Shown here piece by piece: positions 51,762 to 60,447 of a stretch of 64,000 nucleotides of DNA. The position numbers and the translations under genes were made by a program. The stretch is from the NCBI GenBank assembly GCA_017480485.1, contig JAFVAN010000015.1, positions 1-64,000 of the forward strand. The letters run 5' to 3'. This DNA comes from Ruminococcus sp. Lineage in GTDB: Bacteria; Bacillota_A; Clostridia; Oscillospirales; Ruminococcaceae. Each line of letters begins with the position of its first letter. Position 1 is the stretch's first letter. A model generated the notes under the pieces. The model ran no database searches. It was not told where the DNA came from and saw only the letters and a list, made by a program, of their open reading frames with translations.

Positions 51762-53081
51762 TTATTTTACCTTTACCGACTTAACGGCGCTGTAATTGCC
51801 GTAACGGGTGGAGGCGGCCTTGCCGTCCCGAGTGACAAAGGAGCGCACCTTGACATACCAGGTCTCGCCGCTCCGGGGGACCCTCGAGAAGCTCTCGCTC
51901 AGGTCCGAGAGGTCGGTGGAGGTGTAGCTGTGGACGTATTTCTTGGGGGCGGAGCTCTTTACCTCGCCTGCGGCAGCGTCAAGGGCTGCTTTGTCCCGGC
52001 AGTAGAGCACCTGATAGCCCACGGCCCCTGCTGTGGCCTTGCTCCAGCTCAGCTTGAAGCTGCCCTTCCCTGCCGTAATGGACTGTATGGCGTTCCTCGC
52101 GGGCTTGATGACGAAGGTCTTCTTGTAGGTGCCGATCACGTTTTTGTTCCTGCCCGTGACCGTGGCGGTGGCAACGCCCACCTTGGTGTTGTTGGAATAT
52201 TTTACGGTATACTCGCTCTCGGGGATGGGGGTGCCGTCCTTGAATTTTACGGTGATCTTCGGCTCGATGGCCTTGCCCGTATAGGCGTAGGAGGCATAGG
52301 GCACCGTCACCTTAGCGTAGCTCGTCCCAAGATCAAGGGGCTTTACGGTGAAGCTTTTACTTGTTTCGGTGCCCTTGTATTTGCCGCAGCCCTTGATGGC
52401 AATGCGGGCGCTGCCGACAGCGGTGTTGTCAGTATAGGTCAGGGTGTAGTCCGCGCCCTCGGTCAGGATGACGCTGCCGTCCTTGACTGTGACGGTAGGC
52501 TTTACCGCCCGTCCGCGGTAGGTGTAGCTGCTGTAGGGGATAGAGACCCGTGCGCTTAGCAGATCGTACTTGGGCTTGGTCCTGAAGCCGTTCTTTTCGG
52601 CGTATTCCGAAGCCGCCGATCCGTCCATGCAGACAATGGTGAAACCCTCTATCTTCTCCGATGTTCCCTCACATTCCTCGGCGCTGTAGCCAAGAGAATA
52701 CGCGCCGATCTTCCTGACACCGTCGGGTATCGTGACAGCGGTGAGATCGCCGCAGCCAAAGAAGGCGTAAGCGCCGATAGTCTCAAGAGTATCCGGAAGA
52801 GTGACCTTAGTGAAGCAGGAGCTCTCGAAGGCTCCGGCTGCGATAGCCGTGACCTTATGGCCGTCAAGCTCAGCCGGTATGACAAGCTCACCGCGCCACT
52901 GATCGCAGCGGGTAACGGCGGCGCAGCCTTCGGCATCGAGCGTATAGTAAAAATCTCCGCATTTAGCGGCATCTGCGGCCTCGGCAGTGATGGTGACAGG
53001 GCTCCCGCCCTCATAAACAGGCAGGCCGCCCGCCCCAATCGCAACAGCAGCGGCCAGCAGGAATGACAGTGCTTTTTTCAT
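51762..53081 (-). CDS. secreted leucine-rich-repeat and Ig-like domain protein
   Basis: 439 residues. The signal peptide is cut near residue 35. BspA-type leucine-rich repeats (about 60-135) read TKVTLPDTLETIGAYAFFGC and LTAVTIPDGVRKIGAYSLGY. Two Ig-like repeats (about 175-265 and 270-350) each have VPYASYAYTGKAIEPKITV-type starts and end TFVIKP. The last 85 residues look like a fibronectin type III domain. There is no sortase motif or membrane anchor. Such proteins bind surfaces or hosts; the exact ligand is unknown. It has its own promoter. Confidence 0.88.
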   Translation of the reverse strand: MKKALSFLLAAAVAIGAGGLPVYEGGSPVTITAEAADAAKCGDFYYTLDAEGCAAVTRCDQWRGELVIPAELDGHKVTAIAAGAFESSCFTKVTLPDTLETIGAYAFFGCGDLTAVTIPDGVRKIGAYSLGYSAEECEGTSEKIEGFTIVCMDGSAASEYAEKNGFRTKPKYDLLSARVSIPYSSYTYRGRAVKPTVTVKDGSVILTEGADYTLTYTDNTAVGSARIAIKGCGKYKGTETSKSFTVKPLDLGTSYAKVTVPYASYAYTGKAIEPKITVKFKDGTPIPESEYTVKYSNNTKVGVATATVTGRNKNVIGTYKKTFVIKPARNAIQSITAGKGSFKLSWSKATAGAVGYQVLYCRDKAALDAAAGEVKSSAPKKYVHSYTSTDLSDLSESFSRVPRSGETWYVKVRSFVTRDGKAASTRYGNYSAVKSVKVK

Positions 53082-53137
53082 GTCTCTCAGCTCCTTTTAT
53101 ATCTCTCCGAAAGCGCAGGGTGCGCGGGCTTTTTTAC

Positions 53138-53166
53138 ATTATAGCGCAAAGTCTTTTATTTGTCAA
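53138..53166 (-). promoter_or_regulatory. promoter for the leucine-rich-repeat protein
   Basis: Minus-strand TTGACA, 17-bp spacer, TATAAT. Confidence 0.75.
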
Positions 53167-53221
53167 ATAAAAGCCCCCGCTGCGCAACAAAAAATGCGGG
53201 CGGGGGTGTTGAGGGCTTGCC

Positions 53222-53386
53222 TCAGTCCTTCTTCCTGATCTTGTCGACTACGTCCTCGACCTTGTCCTTTACCTTTTCAAGGTTGTCCTTGGAGGCCAGG
53301 TCCTTGGCCTTGTCCTTTACGCCGTCGGGTATCTTGTCCTCTACCTTGTCGATCTTTTCCTTGATGTCATTAAGATCAAATCCCAT
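53222..53386 (-). CDS. 54-residue charged amphipathic protein
   Basis: ATG at 53386 after GGAGG, stop at 53222. It starts MGFDLNDIKEKIDKVEDK and is rich in Lys, Asp and Val in a heptad-like pattern, ending KIRKKD, so a long amphipathic helix is likely. It has its own promoter. It resembles the small helical proteins annotated MT0933-like or LEA-like, but short charged sequences match by chance, so no function is assigned. Confidence 0.72.
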   Translation of the reverse strand: MGFDLNDIKEKIDKVEDKIPDGVKDKAKDLASKDNLEKVKDKVEDVVDKIRKKD

Positions 53387-53431
53387 TTTATTGTACCTCC
53401 GTTAAAAGATTGCGGCGCTGCCGCTGATATT

Positions 53432-53460
53432 ATTATAGCAGACTTTTGTCAAGATGTAAA
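53432..53460 (-). promoter_or_regulatory. promoter for the 54-residue protein
   Basis: Minus-strand TTTACA, 17-bp spacer, TATAAT with TG in front. Confidence 0.6.
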
Positions 53461-53528
53461 GACTTTTTTGTGCCGATACGCACGGCGGGCGGTATAAGCC
53501 CTCGCCGCCTGCGGCGGCTCGGGGAAAT

Positions 53529-53577
53529 GCGGAAAAAGATATATCTCCCCCTACGGGGGGAGAATACCTTTTTCCGC
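53529..53577. terminator. terminator-like palindrome
   Basis: Imperfect arms GCGGAAAAAG..TCTCCCCC and GGGGGGAG..CTTTTTCCGC. The outer part matches the hairpin at 42480-42526. No gene ends here, so it may insulate two divergent promoters. Confidence 0.55.
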
Positions 53578-53647
53578 CGAGTTTATGCCCGACTAAAGAC
53601 AGAGAAAAAAACGATCGCCCCCCATTCGCGAGGGGCCCGGGACGTAT

Positions 53648-53676
53648 TTGACAAAACACAGCGGCTGTGCTATACT
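53648..53676 (+). promoter_or_regulatory. promoter of the EcfA gene with spacer palindrome
   Basis: TTGACA, 17-bp spacer, TATACT preceded by TGTGC. The spacer contains CACAGC-G-GCTGTG (53657-53669), a perfect palindrome that could be an operator. Confidence 0.7.
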
Positions 53677-53722
53677 TTTATTCAGCAAACAACTATACCC
53701 GATAAACAACTGAGGTGAAAAA

Positions 53723-54577
53723 ATGAGCTCCTTCCTTCATGCCGAAAGGCTTTACTTTTCATACATCAACGACCTTGAGGACCCGCCTGTCAGGAACGAG
53801 GTCCTAAAGGGCATTGACCTTGATATCCAAAAGGGCGAGTTCGTGGCGGTGCTGGGGCATAACGGCTCGGGAAAATCCACCCTTGCAAAGTGCTTCAACG
53901 CCATCAACCTGCCCGAAAGCGGCACCGTCACCGTTGACGGGATGGACACCAGGGACGAGGATAATCTGCTTCCCATCCGGCAGCGGGTGGGGATGGTCTT
54001 CCAGAACCCCGACAACCAGATAGTCGCCACCATCGTCGAGGAGGACGTGGCCTTTGCCCTGGAGAACATGGGCGTCGAGCCCAAGGAGATACGCCGCAGG
54101 GTGGACGAGGCCTTAAAGACCGTGGATATGTACGACTACCGCCTCCACGCCCCCCACAAGCTCTCGGGCGGGCAGAAGCAGCGGGTGGCCATCGCGGGCA
54201 TCATCGCCATGCGCCCCGACTGCATACTCCTTGACGAGCCCACCGCCATGCTGGACCCCCAAGGCCGCGCCGAGGTAATGAGCACCATCAAGCAGCTGAA
54301 CCGCGAGCAGGGCGTTACCATCGTGCTGATAACCCACTACATGGAGGAGGCCGCTCAGGCCGACAGAGTCGTGGTCATCGACGGCGGCGAGGTGGTGCTG
54401 GACAACGTCCCCAAGAAGGTCTTCGCTCAGGTGGAGACCATGAAGAACCTTGGCCTTGACGTGCCGCAGGTAACGGAGCTTATCTGGGAGCTCAAAAAGG
54501 AAGGCTACCCCCTCTCCACCGAGATAATCACCGAGGACGAGTGCGTGGAGGCGCTGGCGGCGCTTTTTAAGGAATGA
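53723..54577 (+). CDS. ecfA: energy-coupling factor transporter ATPase EcfA
   Basis: 284 residues. ABC ATPase that powers uptake of vitamins or cobalt/nickel with EcfT and an S component. Walker [11 protein letters not shown]-loop [10 protein letters not shown], signature [10 protein letters not shown], Walker [12 protein letters not shown] and switch ITHYMEE are intact. The Q-loop and the C-terminal helical extension fit EcfA1. Usually ecfA1, ecfA2 and ecfT are contiguous, but here neither follows; the T-box operon begins instead. The partners must be elsewhere. A GAGGT ribosome site precedes the ATG. Confidence 0.93.
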   Translation: MSSFLHAERLYFSYINDLEDPPVRNEVLKGIDLDIQKGEFVAVLGHNGSGKSTLAKCFNAINLPESGTVTVDGMDTRDEDNLLPIRQRVGMVFQNPDNQIVATIVEEDVAFALENMGVEPKEIRRRVDEALKTVDMYDYRLHAPHKLSGGQKQRVAIAGIIAMRPDCILLDEPTAMLDPQGRAEVMSTIKQLNREQGVTIVLITHYMEEAAQADRVVVIDGGEVVLDNVPKKVFAQVETMKNLGLDVPQVTELIWELKKEGYPLSTEIITEDECVEALAALFKE

Positions 54578-54605
54578 CCGAGGGGGCCTGAAAATATACG
54601 GGTGA

Positions 54606-54690
54606 CCACCGTATCGCGAGGGAGCCCCCTGAACATTACACCGTTGTAAACGAGCCTGCGAGTGCTCACGCGACCTGCGCAGTCCGCGCT
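54606..54690. repeat. family A repeat after ecfA
   Basis: Contains TCGCGAGGGAGCCCCC, TTGTAAACGAGCCTGCGAG and TGCTCACGCGACCTGCGC. Confidence 0.7.
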
Positions 54691-54719
54691 TAGTGTAAAA
54701 TAAACGTAGGCAGCGTTTT

Positions 54720-54812
54720 AAGCTCGCACCAAGCTACGGCCCGCCGTCACACAAAGCCTGTCTCCTGCACCTTTCTACCCAAAGGCGGCATTGCGCCGTC
54801 CGCGCTAGGACC
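54720..54812. repeat. family G repeat upstream of the T-box promoter
   Basis: The sequence from CACCAAGCTACGGCCCGCC to GCCGTCCGCGCTAGGA is an inverse copy of 12342-12430. It ends 11 bp before the -35. Confidence 0.7.
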
Positions 54813-54822
54813 GCGCTAGGAC

Positions 54823-54851
54823 TTGACAATCCTGCGGATTTGTGCTATATT
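54823..54851 (+). promoter_or_regulatory. promoter of the Tyr T-box operon
   Basis: TTGACA, 17-bp spacer, TATATT preceded by TGTGC. Confidence 0.8.
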
Positions 54852-54881
54852 ATTGTATATTGACAACTATATCCTTAAATG

Positions 54882-55220
54882 CAGTGACGGGAAAAAGTAG
54901 GCTGCGGGACTGAGCAAAGAGAGCGTCCGTTTGGTGCGAGGGCGCGGAGGCCCCCTGCCGAATACATCCCCGAGCAGCCTGCCCAGAAAGCACTGACAGA
55001 TGCTAGAGGTGAGAGGTCAGAAGTTAGAAAAGCTGTCCGCGAAACGGACAATACTTTATCTAACCTCTAACATCTAACCTCTGACCTCTAAAGGCAACGG
55101 CAGGACGGCAGCGGCCGTTACACCGCCCAAAGGTCGGCAGCGCCATGGGCTCTTGCCGATAAACCGAGGTGGTACCGCGATAATTCGCCCTCTGATGATA
55201 ATTCATCGGAGGGATTTTTT
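54882..55220 (+). ncRNA. T-box leader with tyrosine specifier
   Basis: Stem I carries GAGAGCGTCCG and GGTGCGAG. The specifier loop reads GAA-UAC-A, with the Tyr codon at 54963-54965. The T-box bulge sequence GAGGTGGTACCGCG (about 55166-55179) and a terminator (arms CCCTCTGATGA/TCATCGGAGGG, 55187-55220, then T6) complete the switch. Uncharged tRNA-Tyr should favour the antiterminator and expression downstream. A family B hairpin (55003-55092) sits between Stem I and the antiterminator. Confidence 0.93.
55003..55092. repeat. family B hairpin element inside the T-box leader
   Basis: CTAGAGGTGAGAGGTCAGAA units, a central hairpin CTGTCCGC-GAAA-CGGACA, then inverse units to CTGACCTCTAAA. It has the same architecture as 5183-5298. 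Confidence 0.85.
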
Positions 55221-55233
55221 GTGAGGTGAGAGG

Positions 55234-56097
55234 ATGAGCCGTAAAACACAGAGCCTTGTGGGCCTCTGCACAGGTCTGGGCCTTGGCATCTTTTTGCTGA
55301 TACTCGAGGGCGCCGAGTGGTATATCATCCTGCCCGTGGTGGTGATCGTCGCGGTCATCGTGATCTTCGCCTTTGTCAAGGACCGCTTGGACTCCAGACG
55401 CCTCGATCGGCTGGAGGAGAGCATCTCCACAGGCGAGCGCTACAGAGACGAAAAATGGCGCTCAAAGCAGCAGAGGTACCTTGCAAAGCACGGCTTCCGA
55501 GAGCCCCGCATCTCCATGGCCCGAGACCTGCTCTGGCACACTCAGGAGCTTTCGGGGCTGTGGTTCATGGGGCTGGGGCTGCCGGTGCTGGCGGTGTTTT
55601 TGATAATCTATTTCTCCGAAAACGACCTGACAGCCCTGATCTTCGGGGTGGTCTGCACGGCGGCGCTGGTGTGGTACGGCTGGTACCGCTTCCGCTCGCC
55701 GAAGCTCAGGCGGCTTATCGCGGACCTTGAGCAGCACCCGAAGTTCGATGTGCTCAACGAGGCCTATATGCGGGGCAGGACCATCTCCCGCAAGCGCAGC
55801 GGCCTGAACCTGGGGGCCGGGATAGTTACCCTTTTCACCCCCAAGGCGCTGGTGCCAATAACCTTTAACGAGGTTCGGGAGGTAAGCTTTTACGTCGAGC
55901 ACAGGCTAAATTACACCAACGGCCTTTACAGCGACACCGAGCACCACTTCTACGTCCGCATCCTTGCGGGGGACGATCAGAGCGTGAAGGAGTTCCCCAT
56001 CGAGCTGGGAGAGCAGGCGGCAGTTGAGGCCGTGGAGCAGCTTGCTCGGGCAGGGCTGCCCGTCAAGGCGGAGGCGCTTGGGCTGTATAATGAATAA
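55234..56097 (+). CDS. membrane protein of unknown function, first gene after the Tyr T-box
   Basis: 287 residues. Two N-terminal helices (about 8-24, 28-50), a charged segment with DRLEESISTGERYRDEKW, two more helices (about 108-125, 130-148) and a soluble C-terminal domain with ITFNEVREVSFYVEHRLNY. No family was recognised. GAGGTGAGAGG precedes the ATG. The stop codon lies in a repeat-like AATGAATAATGAATAG. It should respond to tRNA-Tyr charging because no terminator separates it from the T-box. Confidence 0.82.
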   Translation: MSRKTQSLVGLCTGLGLGIFLLILEGAEWYIILPVVVIVAVIVIFAFVKDRLDSRRLDRLEESISTGERYRDEKWRSKQQRYLAKHGFREPRISMARDLLWHTQELSGLWFMGLGLPVLAVFLIIYFSENDLTALIFGVVCTAALVWYGWYRFRSPKLRRLIADLEQHPKFDVLNEAYMRGRTISRKRSGLNLGAGIVTLFTPKALVPITFNEVREVSFYVEHRLNYTNGLYSDTEHHFYVRILAGDDQSVKEFPIELGEQAAVEAVEQLARAGLPVKAEALGLYNE

Positions 56098-56119
56098 TGA
56101 ATAGCAGGAGTGAAATACT

Positions 56120-56599
56120 ATGGGCTTTCGGGAAATGAGAAGGCAGCGGCAGGCCATAAGCCGCGAGGAGTGCATCGAGGTGCTCAAATGCGAGACCCGC
56201 GGTGTGCTCTCGGTCATCGGCGACGAGGGCTATCCCTACGGCGTGCCGATAAACCACTACTACGACGAGGAGACAGGCAGGCTCTACTTTCACGGGGCCA
56301 AGTTCGGCCACAGGGTCGAGGCCGCTGAGAAAAACGACAAGGCCTGCTACACCGTCTACGACAAGGGCTTTCTTAAAGAGGGCGACTGGGCGTTGAACGT
56401 CCGAAGCGTCATCATCTTCGGCAGGCTGCGGCCGGTGACAGACGAGGCCAGAGCCATCGAGCTCTGCCGCAGGCTCTGCTACAAGTTCACCGACGACGAG
56501 GACTACATTGCGGACGAGATACGGCGCTTCGCCGCCGCCACCCTGGTGCTGGAGCTGGTCCCCGAGCAGATGACGGGCAAGCTTGTGAACGAGAAATAA
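56120..56599 (+). CDS. pyridoxamine 5'-phosphate oxidase-like flavoprotein (NimA type)
   Basis: 159 residues with the split-barrel flavin-binding fold: LKCETRGVLSVIGDEGYPYG, INHYYDEETGRLYFHGAKFG and NVRSVIIFGRLR. NimA-like relatives reduce small nitro or quinone compounds with FMN or F420; true PdxH is longer. It lies 22 bp after the first T-box gene, in the same operon. Confidence 0.9.
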   Translation: MGFREMRRQRQAISREECIEVLKCETRGVLSVIGDEGYPYGVPINHYYDEETGRLYFHGAKFGHRVEAAEKNDKACYTVYDKGFLKEGDWALNVRSVIIFGRLRPVTDEARAIELCRRLCYKFTDDEDYIADEIRRFAAATLVLELVPEQMTGKLVNEK

Positions 56600-56728
56600 G
56601 GGACGCCGCATCTTGCCTCATAAAGCGAAGCGTTCTGAAAAACTAAATGTAAAGGTCGTGATAAAAATGATATCGCCCGACGATCTCATTTGTTATGGAA
56701 GCACAGCCCCCGAAGGGAGAGAAGACGC

Positions 56729-57139
56729 ATGAAGGAAAAACAAGGCTTCAGCTTTGCTGTTGCTCTGATGCCGATATTTGCCATGCTTGTTATGGCAATG
56801 ATCACAAAGGGAGTTTTCGGCAGCAACGTTCCCCTGCTGCTGTTTGTACCGATACCCATGGCCGCCTGGGTGGCTGCAAGGGCATATGCGTTTTTTATCA
56901 AGCTCTCACCGGGCGCAAGAACAGCCTCGTATCACATAGCCTGTGCAGCGGCGCTGATCTGCTACATAATATTTATGGTGCTCAGCATTGATAAGGCGGA
57001 GGCTCAAAAGGAGGCCGAGCAGAGCGGCATGAGCTCCCACGGGATAGAGGCTATGATGACGGCGATGTTTTACGGTATCCCGAATTTCATCTTACTGGTG
57101 ATAGATCTTATCGGAAATTATATCAACAAAGAAAACTAA
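56729..57139 (+). CDS. membrane protein of unknown function upstream of tyrS
   Basis: 136 residues from ATG 56729 (GGGAGAG upstream). It has four hydrophobic segments (about 10-28, 32-55, 66-84, 113-131) with a charged loop ([18 protein letters not shown]) before the last. No family is recognised. It ends 16 bp before tyrS, so it is cotranscribed. Confidence 0.78.
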   Translation: MKEKQGFSFAVALMPIFAMLVMAMITKGVFGSNVPLLLFVPIPMAAWVAARAYAFFIKLSPGARTASYHIACAAALICYIIFMVLSIDKAEAQKEAEQSGMSSHGIEAMMTAMFYGIPNFILLVIDLIGNYINKEN

Positions 57140-57155
57140 AAACGGAGGAATAAAA

Positions 57156-58373
57156 ATGACAGTATTTGAAGAGCTTAAAAGACGCGGACTTCTCGCCCAG
57201 CTGACGGACGAGGAGGAGATCAAGAACCTTATCAACGAGGGCAAGGCCACCTTCTACATCGGCTTTGACCCCACAGCCGACAGCCTGCACGTTGGACACT
57301 TCATGGCCCTGTGCCTGATGAAGAGGCTTCAAATGGCGGGCAACAAGCCGATCGCCCTGCTGGGCGGCGGCACAGGCATGATCGGCGACCCCTCTGGCAA
57401 GACCGACATGAGAAAGATGCTGACCAAGGAGACCATCGAGCACAATGTTGAGTGCTTCAAGAAGCAGATGAGCCGCTTCATCGACTTCTCCGACGGCAAG
57501 GCAATGGTAGTGAACAACGCCGACTGGCTGCTGGACCTGAACTATGTTGACGTGCTCCGTGAAGTCGGCGCCCACTTCTCTGTAAACAAGATGCTCTCCT
57601 TCGAGTGCTACAAGCAGAGAATGGAGAGGGGCCTGACCTTCCTTGAGTTCAACTACATGATAATGCAGTCATACGACTTCTACAAGCTTTTTACCGACTA
57701 CGGCTGCAATATGCAGTTCGGCGGCGACGACCAGTGGGCCAATATGCTGGGAGGCACCGAGCTTATCCGCAAGAAGCTGGGCAAGGACGCCTACGCCATG
57801 ACCATCACCCTGCTTTTGAACTCCGAGGGCAAGAAGATGGGCAAGACCGAGAAGGGCGCCGTATGGCTCGACCCCGAGAAGACCAGCCCCTACGAGTTCT
57901 TCCAGTACTGGAGGAACGTGGGCGACGCCGATGTTATCAAGTGCCTGAAGATGCTCACCTTCGTTCCCATCGAGGAGATCGAGGAGATGGAGAAGACCAT
58001 GGAGGGCGCCGAGTACAACAAGGCCAAGGAGCTGCTGGCCTACGAGCTGACGAAGCTCGTTCACGGCGAGGAGGAGGCCGAGAAGGCCCGCGCCGCTGCC
58101 AAGGCTCTCTTTGGTGCAGGCACCGACAGCGCCGATATGCCCACCACTGCCATCCCCGCCTCCGACCTGACCGACGGCAAGATCGGCATCCTTGACCTGC
58201 TTGTAAAGACGGGCCTTGCCCCCTCCAACAGTGAGGGCCGCCGCCTTGTCACCCAGAACGGTATCTCGGTGAACGACGCGAAGTTCACAGACCCCAAGGG
58301 CCTTGTTGACCTCTCCGAGCCCGTTATCATCAAGAAGGGCAAGAAGGTGTTCCACAAGGTTATTGTGGAGTAA
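57156..58373 (+). CDS. tyrS: tyrosyl-tRNA synthetase
   Basis: 405 residues. A class I enzyme that charges tRNA-Tyr. The HIGH-type motif is LHVGHF and the KMSKS-type motif KMGKTEKG. The tyrosine pocket includes [10 protein letters not shown] and GGDDQWANM. The C-terminal S4-like RNA-binding domain runs from about 340 ([20 protein letters not shown]). Fourth gene behind a Tyr T-box whose specifier matches this enzyme. CGGAGG precedes the ATG. Confidence 0.97.
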   Translation: MTVFEELKRRGLLAQLTDEEEIKNLINEGKATFYIGFDPTADSLHVGHFMALCLMKRLQMAGNKPIALLGGGTGMIGDPSGKTDMRKMLTKETIEHNVECFKKQMSRFIDFSDGKAMVVNNADWLLDLNYVDVLREVGAHFSVNKMLSFECYKQRMERGLTFLEFNYMIMQSYDFYKLFTDYGCNMQFGGDDQWANMLGGTELIRKKLGKDAYAMTITLLLNSEGKKMGKTEKGAVWLDPEKTSPYEFFQYWRNVGDADVIKCLKMLTFVPIEEIEEMEKTMEGAEYNKAKELLAYELTKLVHGEEEAEKARAAAKALFGAGTDSADMPTTAIPASDLTDGKIGILDLLVKTGLAPSNSEGRRLVTQNGISVNDAKFTDPKGLVDLSEPVIIKKGKKVFHKVIVE

Positions 58374-58467
58374 GAGGCCGCCGAAAACAACAAAAATAGT
58401 TATTTCACACAGCCGTGTTCCCTCGAAAACCATAATTGCGGCACTGCTTCGCAGCGCCGCAAAGTGC

Positions 58468-58508
58468 AAAAAAGGTACCTCACCCCCTTCGGGGTGAGGT
58501 ACCTTTTT
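58468..58508. terminator. bidirectional terminator between tyrS and tadA
   Basis: Hairpin AAAAGGTACCTCACCCC with its complement and A/T runs, between two convergent genes. Confidence 0.85.
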
Positions 58509-58515
58509 CGCAAAG

Positions 58516-58983
58516 CTAATGCTTCTTCCTCTCCCTCAGCTCCCTGAAAAACTCCGAGAGGAGGGCGGCGCATTCCTCTGCCAGCACTCCCCGTTCGATT
58601 TTGGGGATGTGGTTGTAGGGCAGGGAGAACAGGTCGATGACGGAGCCGCAGCTGCCTGCCTTGGGGTCGGCGGCGCCGTAGACAAGGCGCTCGGGGCGGG
58701 AGTTTATCACAGCCCCCGCGCACATGGGGCAGGGCTCGAGGGTGACGTACAGGGCGCAGTCCACAAGACGCCAGCCCCCAAGAGTGCGGCTGGCCTCGTC
58801 AATGGCAATTATCTCGGCGTGGGCAAGGGGTGAGCGGTCGCTCTCGCGGCGGTTGCGGCCCCGTCCAACTATCTCGCCTGTGCTCTGCTTTACCACCACC
58901 GCCCCAACAGGCACCTCGCCCTCGGCGGCGGCCTGCCTTGCAAGCTCTATGGCCTCCCGCATATAGATCTCGTCCTTCTCCAT
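58516..58983 (-). CDS. tadA: tRNA(Arg) adenosine-34 deaminase
   Basis: 155 residues. Converts A34 of tRNA-Arg(ACG) to inosine. Zinc ligands and proton shuttle: LAHAEIIAI (HAE) and TLEPCPMCAGA (PCxxC). The length is typical. ATG at 58983 has AGGGTG nine bases upstream; a GTG two codons earlier overlaps the previous stop. It follows the CPBP-like gene by two bases. Confidence 0.95.
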   Translation of the reverse strand: MEKDEIYMREAIELARQAAAEGEVPVGAVVVKQSTGEIVGRGRNRRESDRSPLAHAEIIAIDEASRTLGGWRLVDCALYVTLEPCPMCAGAVINSRPERLVYGAADPKAGSCGSVIDLFSLPYNHIPKIERGVLAEECAALLSEFFRELRERKKH

Positions 58984-58985
58984 CC

Positions 58986-60137
58986 TCACATCACCCTCAC
59001 AGTCAGGATAGAGACGATGAGCATTGCCACGAAGCCCGCCCAGACAGGGGCGCTCATGAGCATTATCCTCAGCTTGCTGCGGGTGGTCAGCTCCTCGTCG
59101 TTGGTGCCGATGGAGAGCTTGAAGCTCTTGCGGCCCATGCGCTTGTAGTAGAAGACGGCGCCGAAGAAAACGGCGATCATGATTATCAGCTCAAAGATTT
59201 CGCCGAAAACTTCATCGTAGCTGCTGCGGGCGAAGGTGATGGCAAAGGTGAAGGCCCGCGCTATCACGCGCATTGCGATGGCAGGCTTTATGGAGCCCGA
59301 GCGGACGGTGATAACTCCCGTAAATATCGAAACAAAAAGCAGGTAGCCTATCTGGGTGAGGTCATGGAGCATCCAGACGCTTGCAATGGCGGTGACGATG
59401 ACGGCGAACATCTCTCCGAACTGGCGGAACAGCTGGAGAAGGAAGCCCCGATAGAGGACCTCGATTAGCACGGCGATAACAACGTGCTGCAAAAAGCCGC
59501 AGACGATCATGGTGGAAAGGTCCTCGGCAGCGATATAGTCATAGTAAAGTGAGGAGATGCCCACAGCGCCCAAGGCCTTGGAGAACAGCAGGTTTATCAT
59601 TCTTCCTGCAAACATCATCAGCAGCATTACCAGCACAACGCTGAAATAGATGCTGCCCTTGACGCGCTTCATCGGTATCGCGACCCTCGTTGGCAGGTGG
59701 GTGGTGGCGCTTAGGAAAAAGATAGGCAGCAGGTACTCCATCAGGTTGAGAGACACCAGCATATAGGCGGCCTCGGAATTCAGGTAGTTGCCGTTTTCCA
59801 GCGTCTCGTAGTAGATGCGGCCGCCCTTTTCAAGGCCATAGCCCACGTCCATTATCAGCATCCTGACCATTGCAACGGCGGCCATTATCAGCAGGGACAT
59901 TCCCAGCAGGCGGAAGCAGTTGAAGAGGGCTGCTTTCTCCTCCTCGACGCCCGTATTGTCAACAAAGCCCTCGCCGTCCATATAGGCGTGCTCGCGGATG
60001 TCCTTGACGAACCTATAGCCATAGGGGTTGTTCTCGGCGCTCCGCCACTCCTGATACTCCTTCTGGTAGCGGCGGGACTGGTTGTAATATTTATGGCGCT
60101 TCGAGACGTCGATGACATATTTCTTATTATCTGCCAT
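58986..60137 (-). CDS. CPBP-like intramembrane protein with degenerate active site
   Basis: 383 residues. A charged cytoplasmic N-terminus (about 1-75) precedes eight or so helices. The CPBP/Abi motif 1, usually EExxxR, reads IEVLYRG, losing the first Glu. Motif 2 appears as VWMLHD and motif 3 is weak. Intact members process prenylated proteins or peptides in the membrane; activity here is doubtful. ATG at 60137 has GGAG eight bases upstream. Translation may be coupled to tadA. Confidence 0.8.
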   Translation of the reverse strand: MADNKKYVIDVSKRHKYYNQSRRYQKEYQEWRSAENNPYGYRFVKDIREHAYMDGEGFVDNTGVEEEKAALFNCFRLLGMSLLIMAAVAMVRMLIMDVGYGLEKGGRIYYETLENGNYLNSEAAYMLVSLNLMEYLLPIFFLSATTHLPTRVAIPMKRVKGSIYFSVVLVMLLMMFAGRMINLLFSKALGAVGISSLYYDYIAAEDLSTMIVCGFLQHVVIAVLIEVLYRGFLLQLFRQFGEMFAVIVTAIASVWMLHDLTQIGYLLFVSIFTGVITVRSGSIKPAIAMRVIARAFTFAITFARSSYDEVFGEIFELIIMIAVFFGAVFYYKRMGRKSFKLSIGTNDEELTTRSKLRIMLMSAPVWAGFVAMLIVSILTVRVM

Positions 60138-60170
60138 GCCAGCCACTCCTTTCGGGAAATCGTTATTTCC

Positions 60171-60199
60171 AGTATAACACATTTATCTGAAAAAGTAAA
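60171..60199 (-). promoter_or_regulatory. promoter for the CPBP-like/tadA operon
   Basis: Minus-strand TTTACT, 17-bp spacer, TATACT. Confidence 0.55.
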
Positions 60200-60267
60200 C
60201 CATTTTATCACACTAAGAATCACCGTGTTCAAAAAAGCATAAAGGCCTGAAAAAGCGCATCCCTCAC

Positions 60268-60384
60268 AAAGCCTGCCTGACGGCTGCACCGCCGCCTCAT
60301 TCAGCAGGCCTTCCACCTCCCCTCCGGGGAGGCGAAAATAAGCCCCGTCAGACGCAGGCATGAAGCCTTGGTGGGGGAATTAAA
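60268..60384. repeat. family C repeat
   Basis: GGCTGCACCGCCGCCTCATT, CCTCCCCTCCGGGGAGG and CTTGGTGGGGGAATTAAAA, in the same order as at 17.9 and 48.2 kb. Confidence 0.75.
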
Positions 60385-60417
60385 AAAAGCTCCCCTGCCC
60401 GAAAGCAGAGGAGCTTT
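60382..60417 (-). terminator. terminator after tuf
   Basis: Arms AAAGCTCCTCTGC and GGCAGGGGAGCTTT (one mismatch) with a T run on the minus strand. Confidence 0.8.
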
Positions 60418-60447
60418 GAAGTTTTTGAAAGAACTATCTTCTACGAA

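Noticed and set aside
54578..54830. Missing ecfA2 or remnants of it after ecfA
   Set aside because: The stretch translates to nothing ABC-like in any frame and is occupied by repeats A and G.
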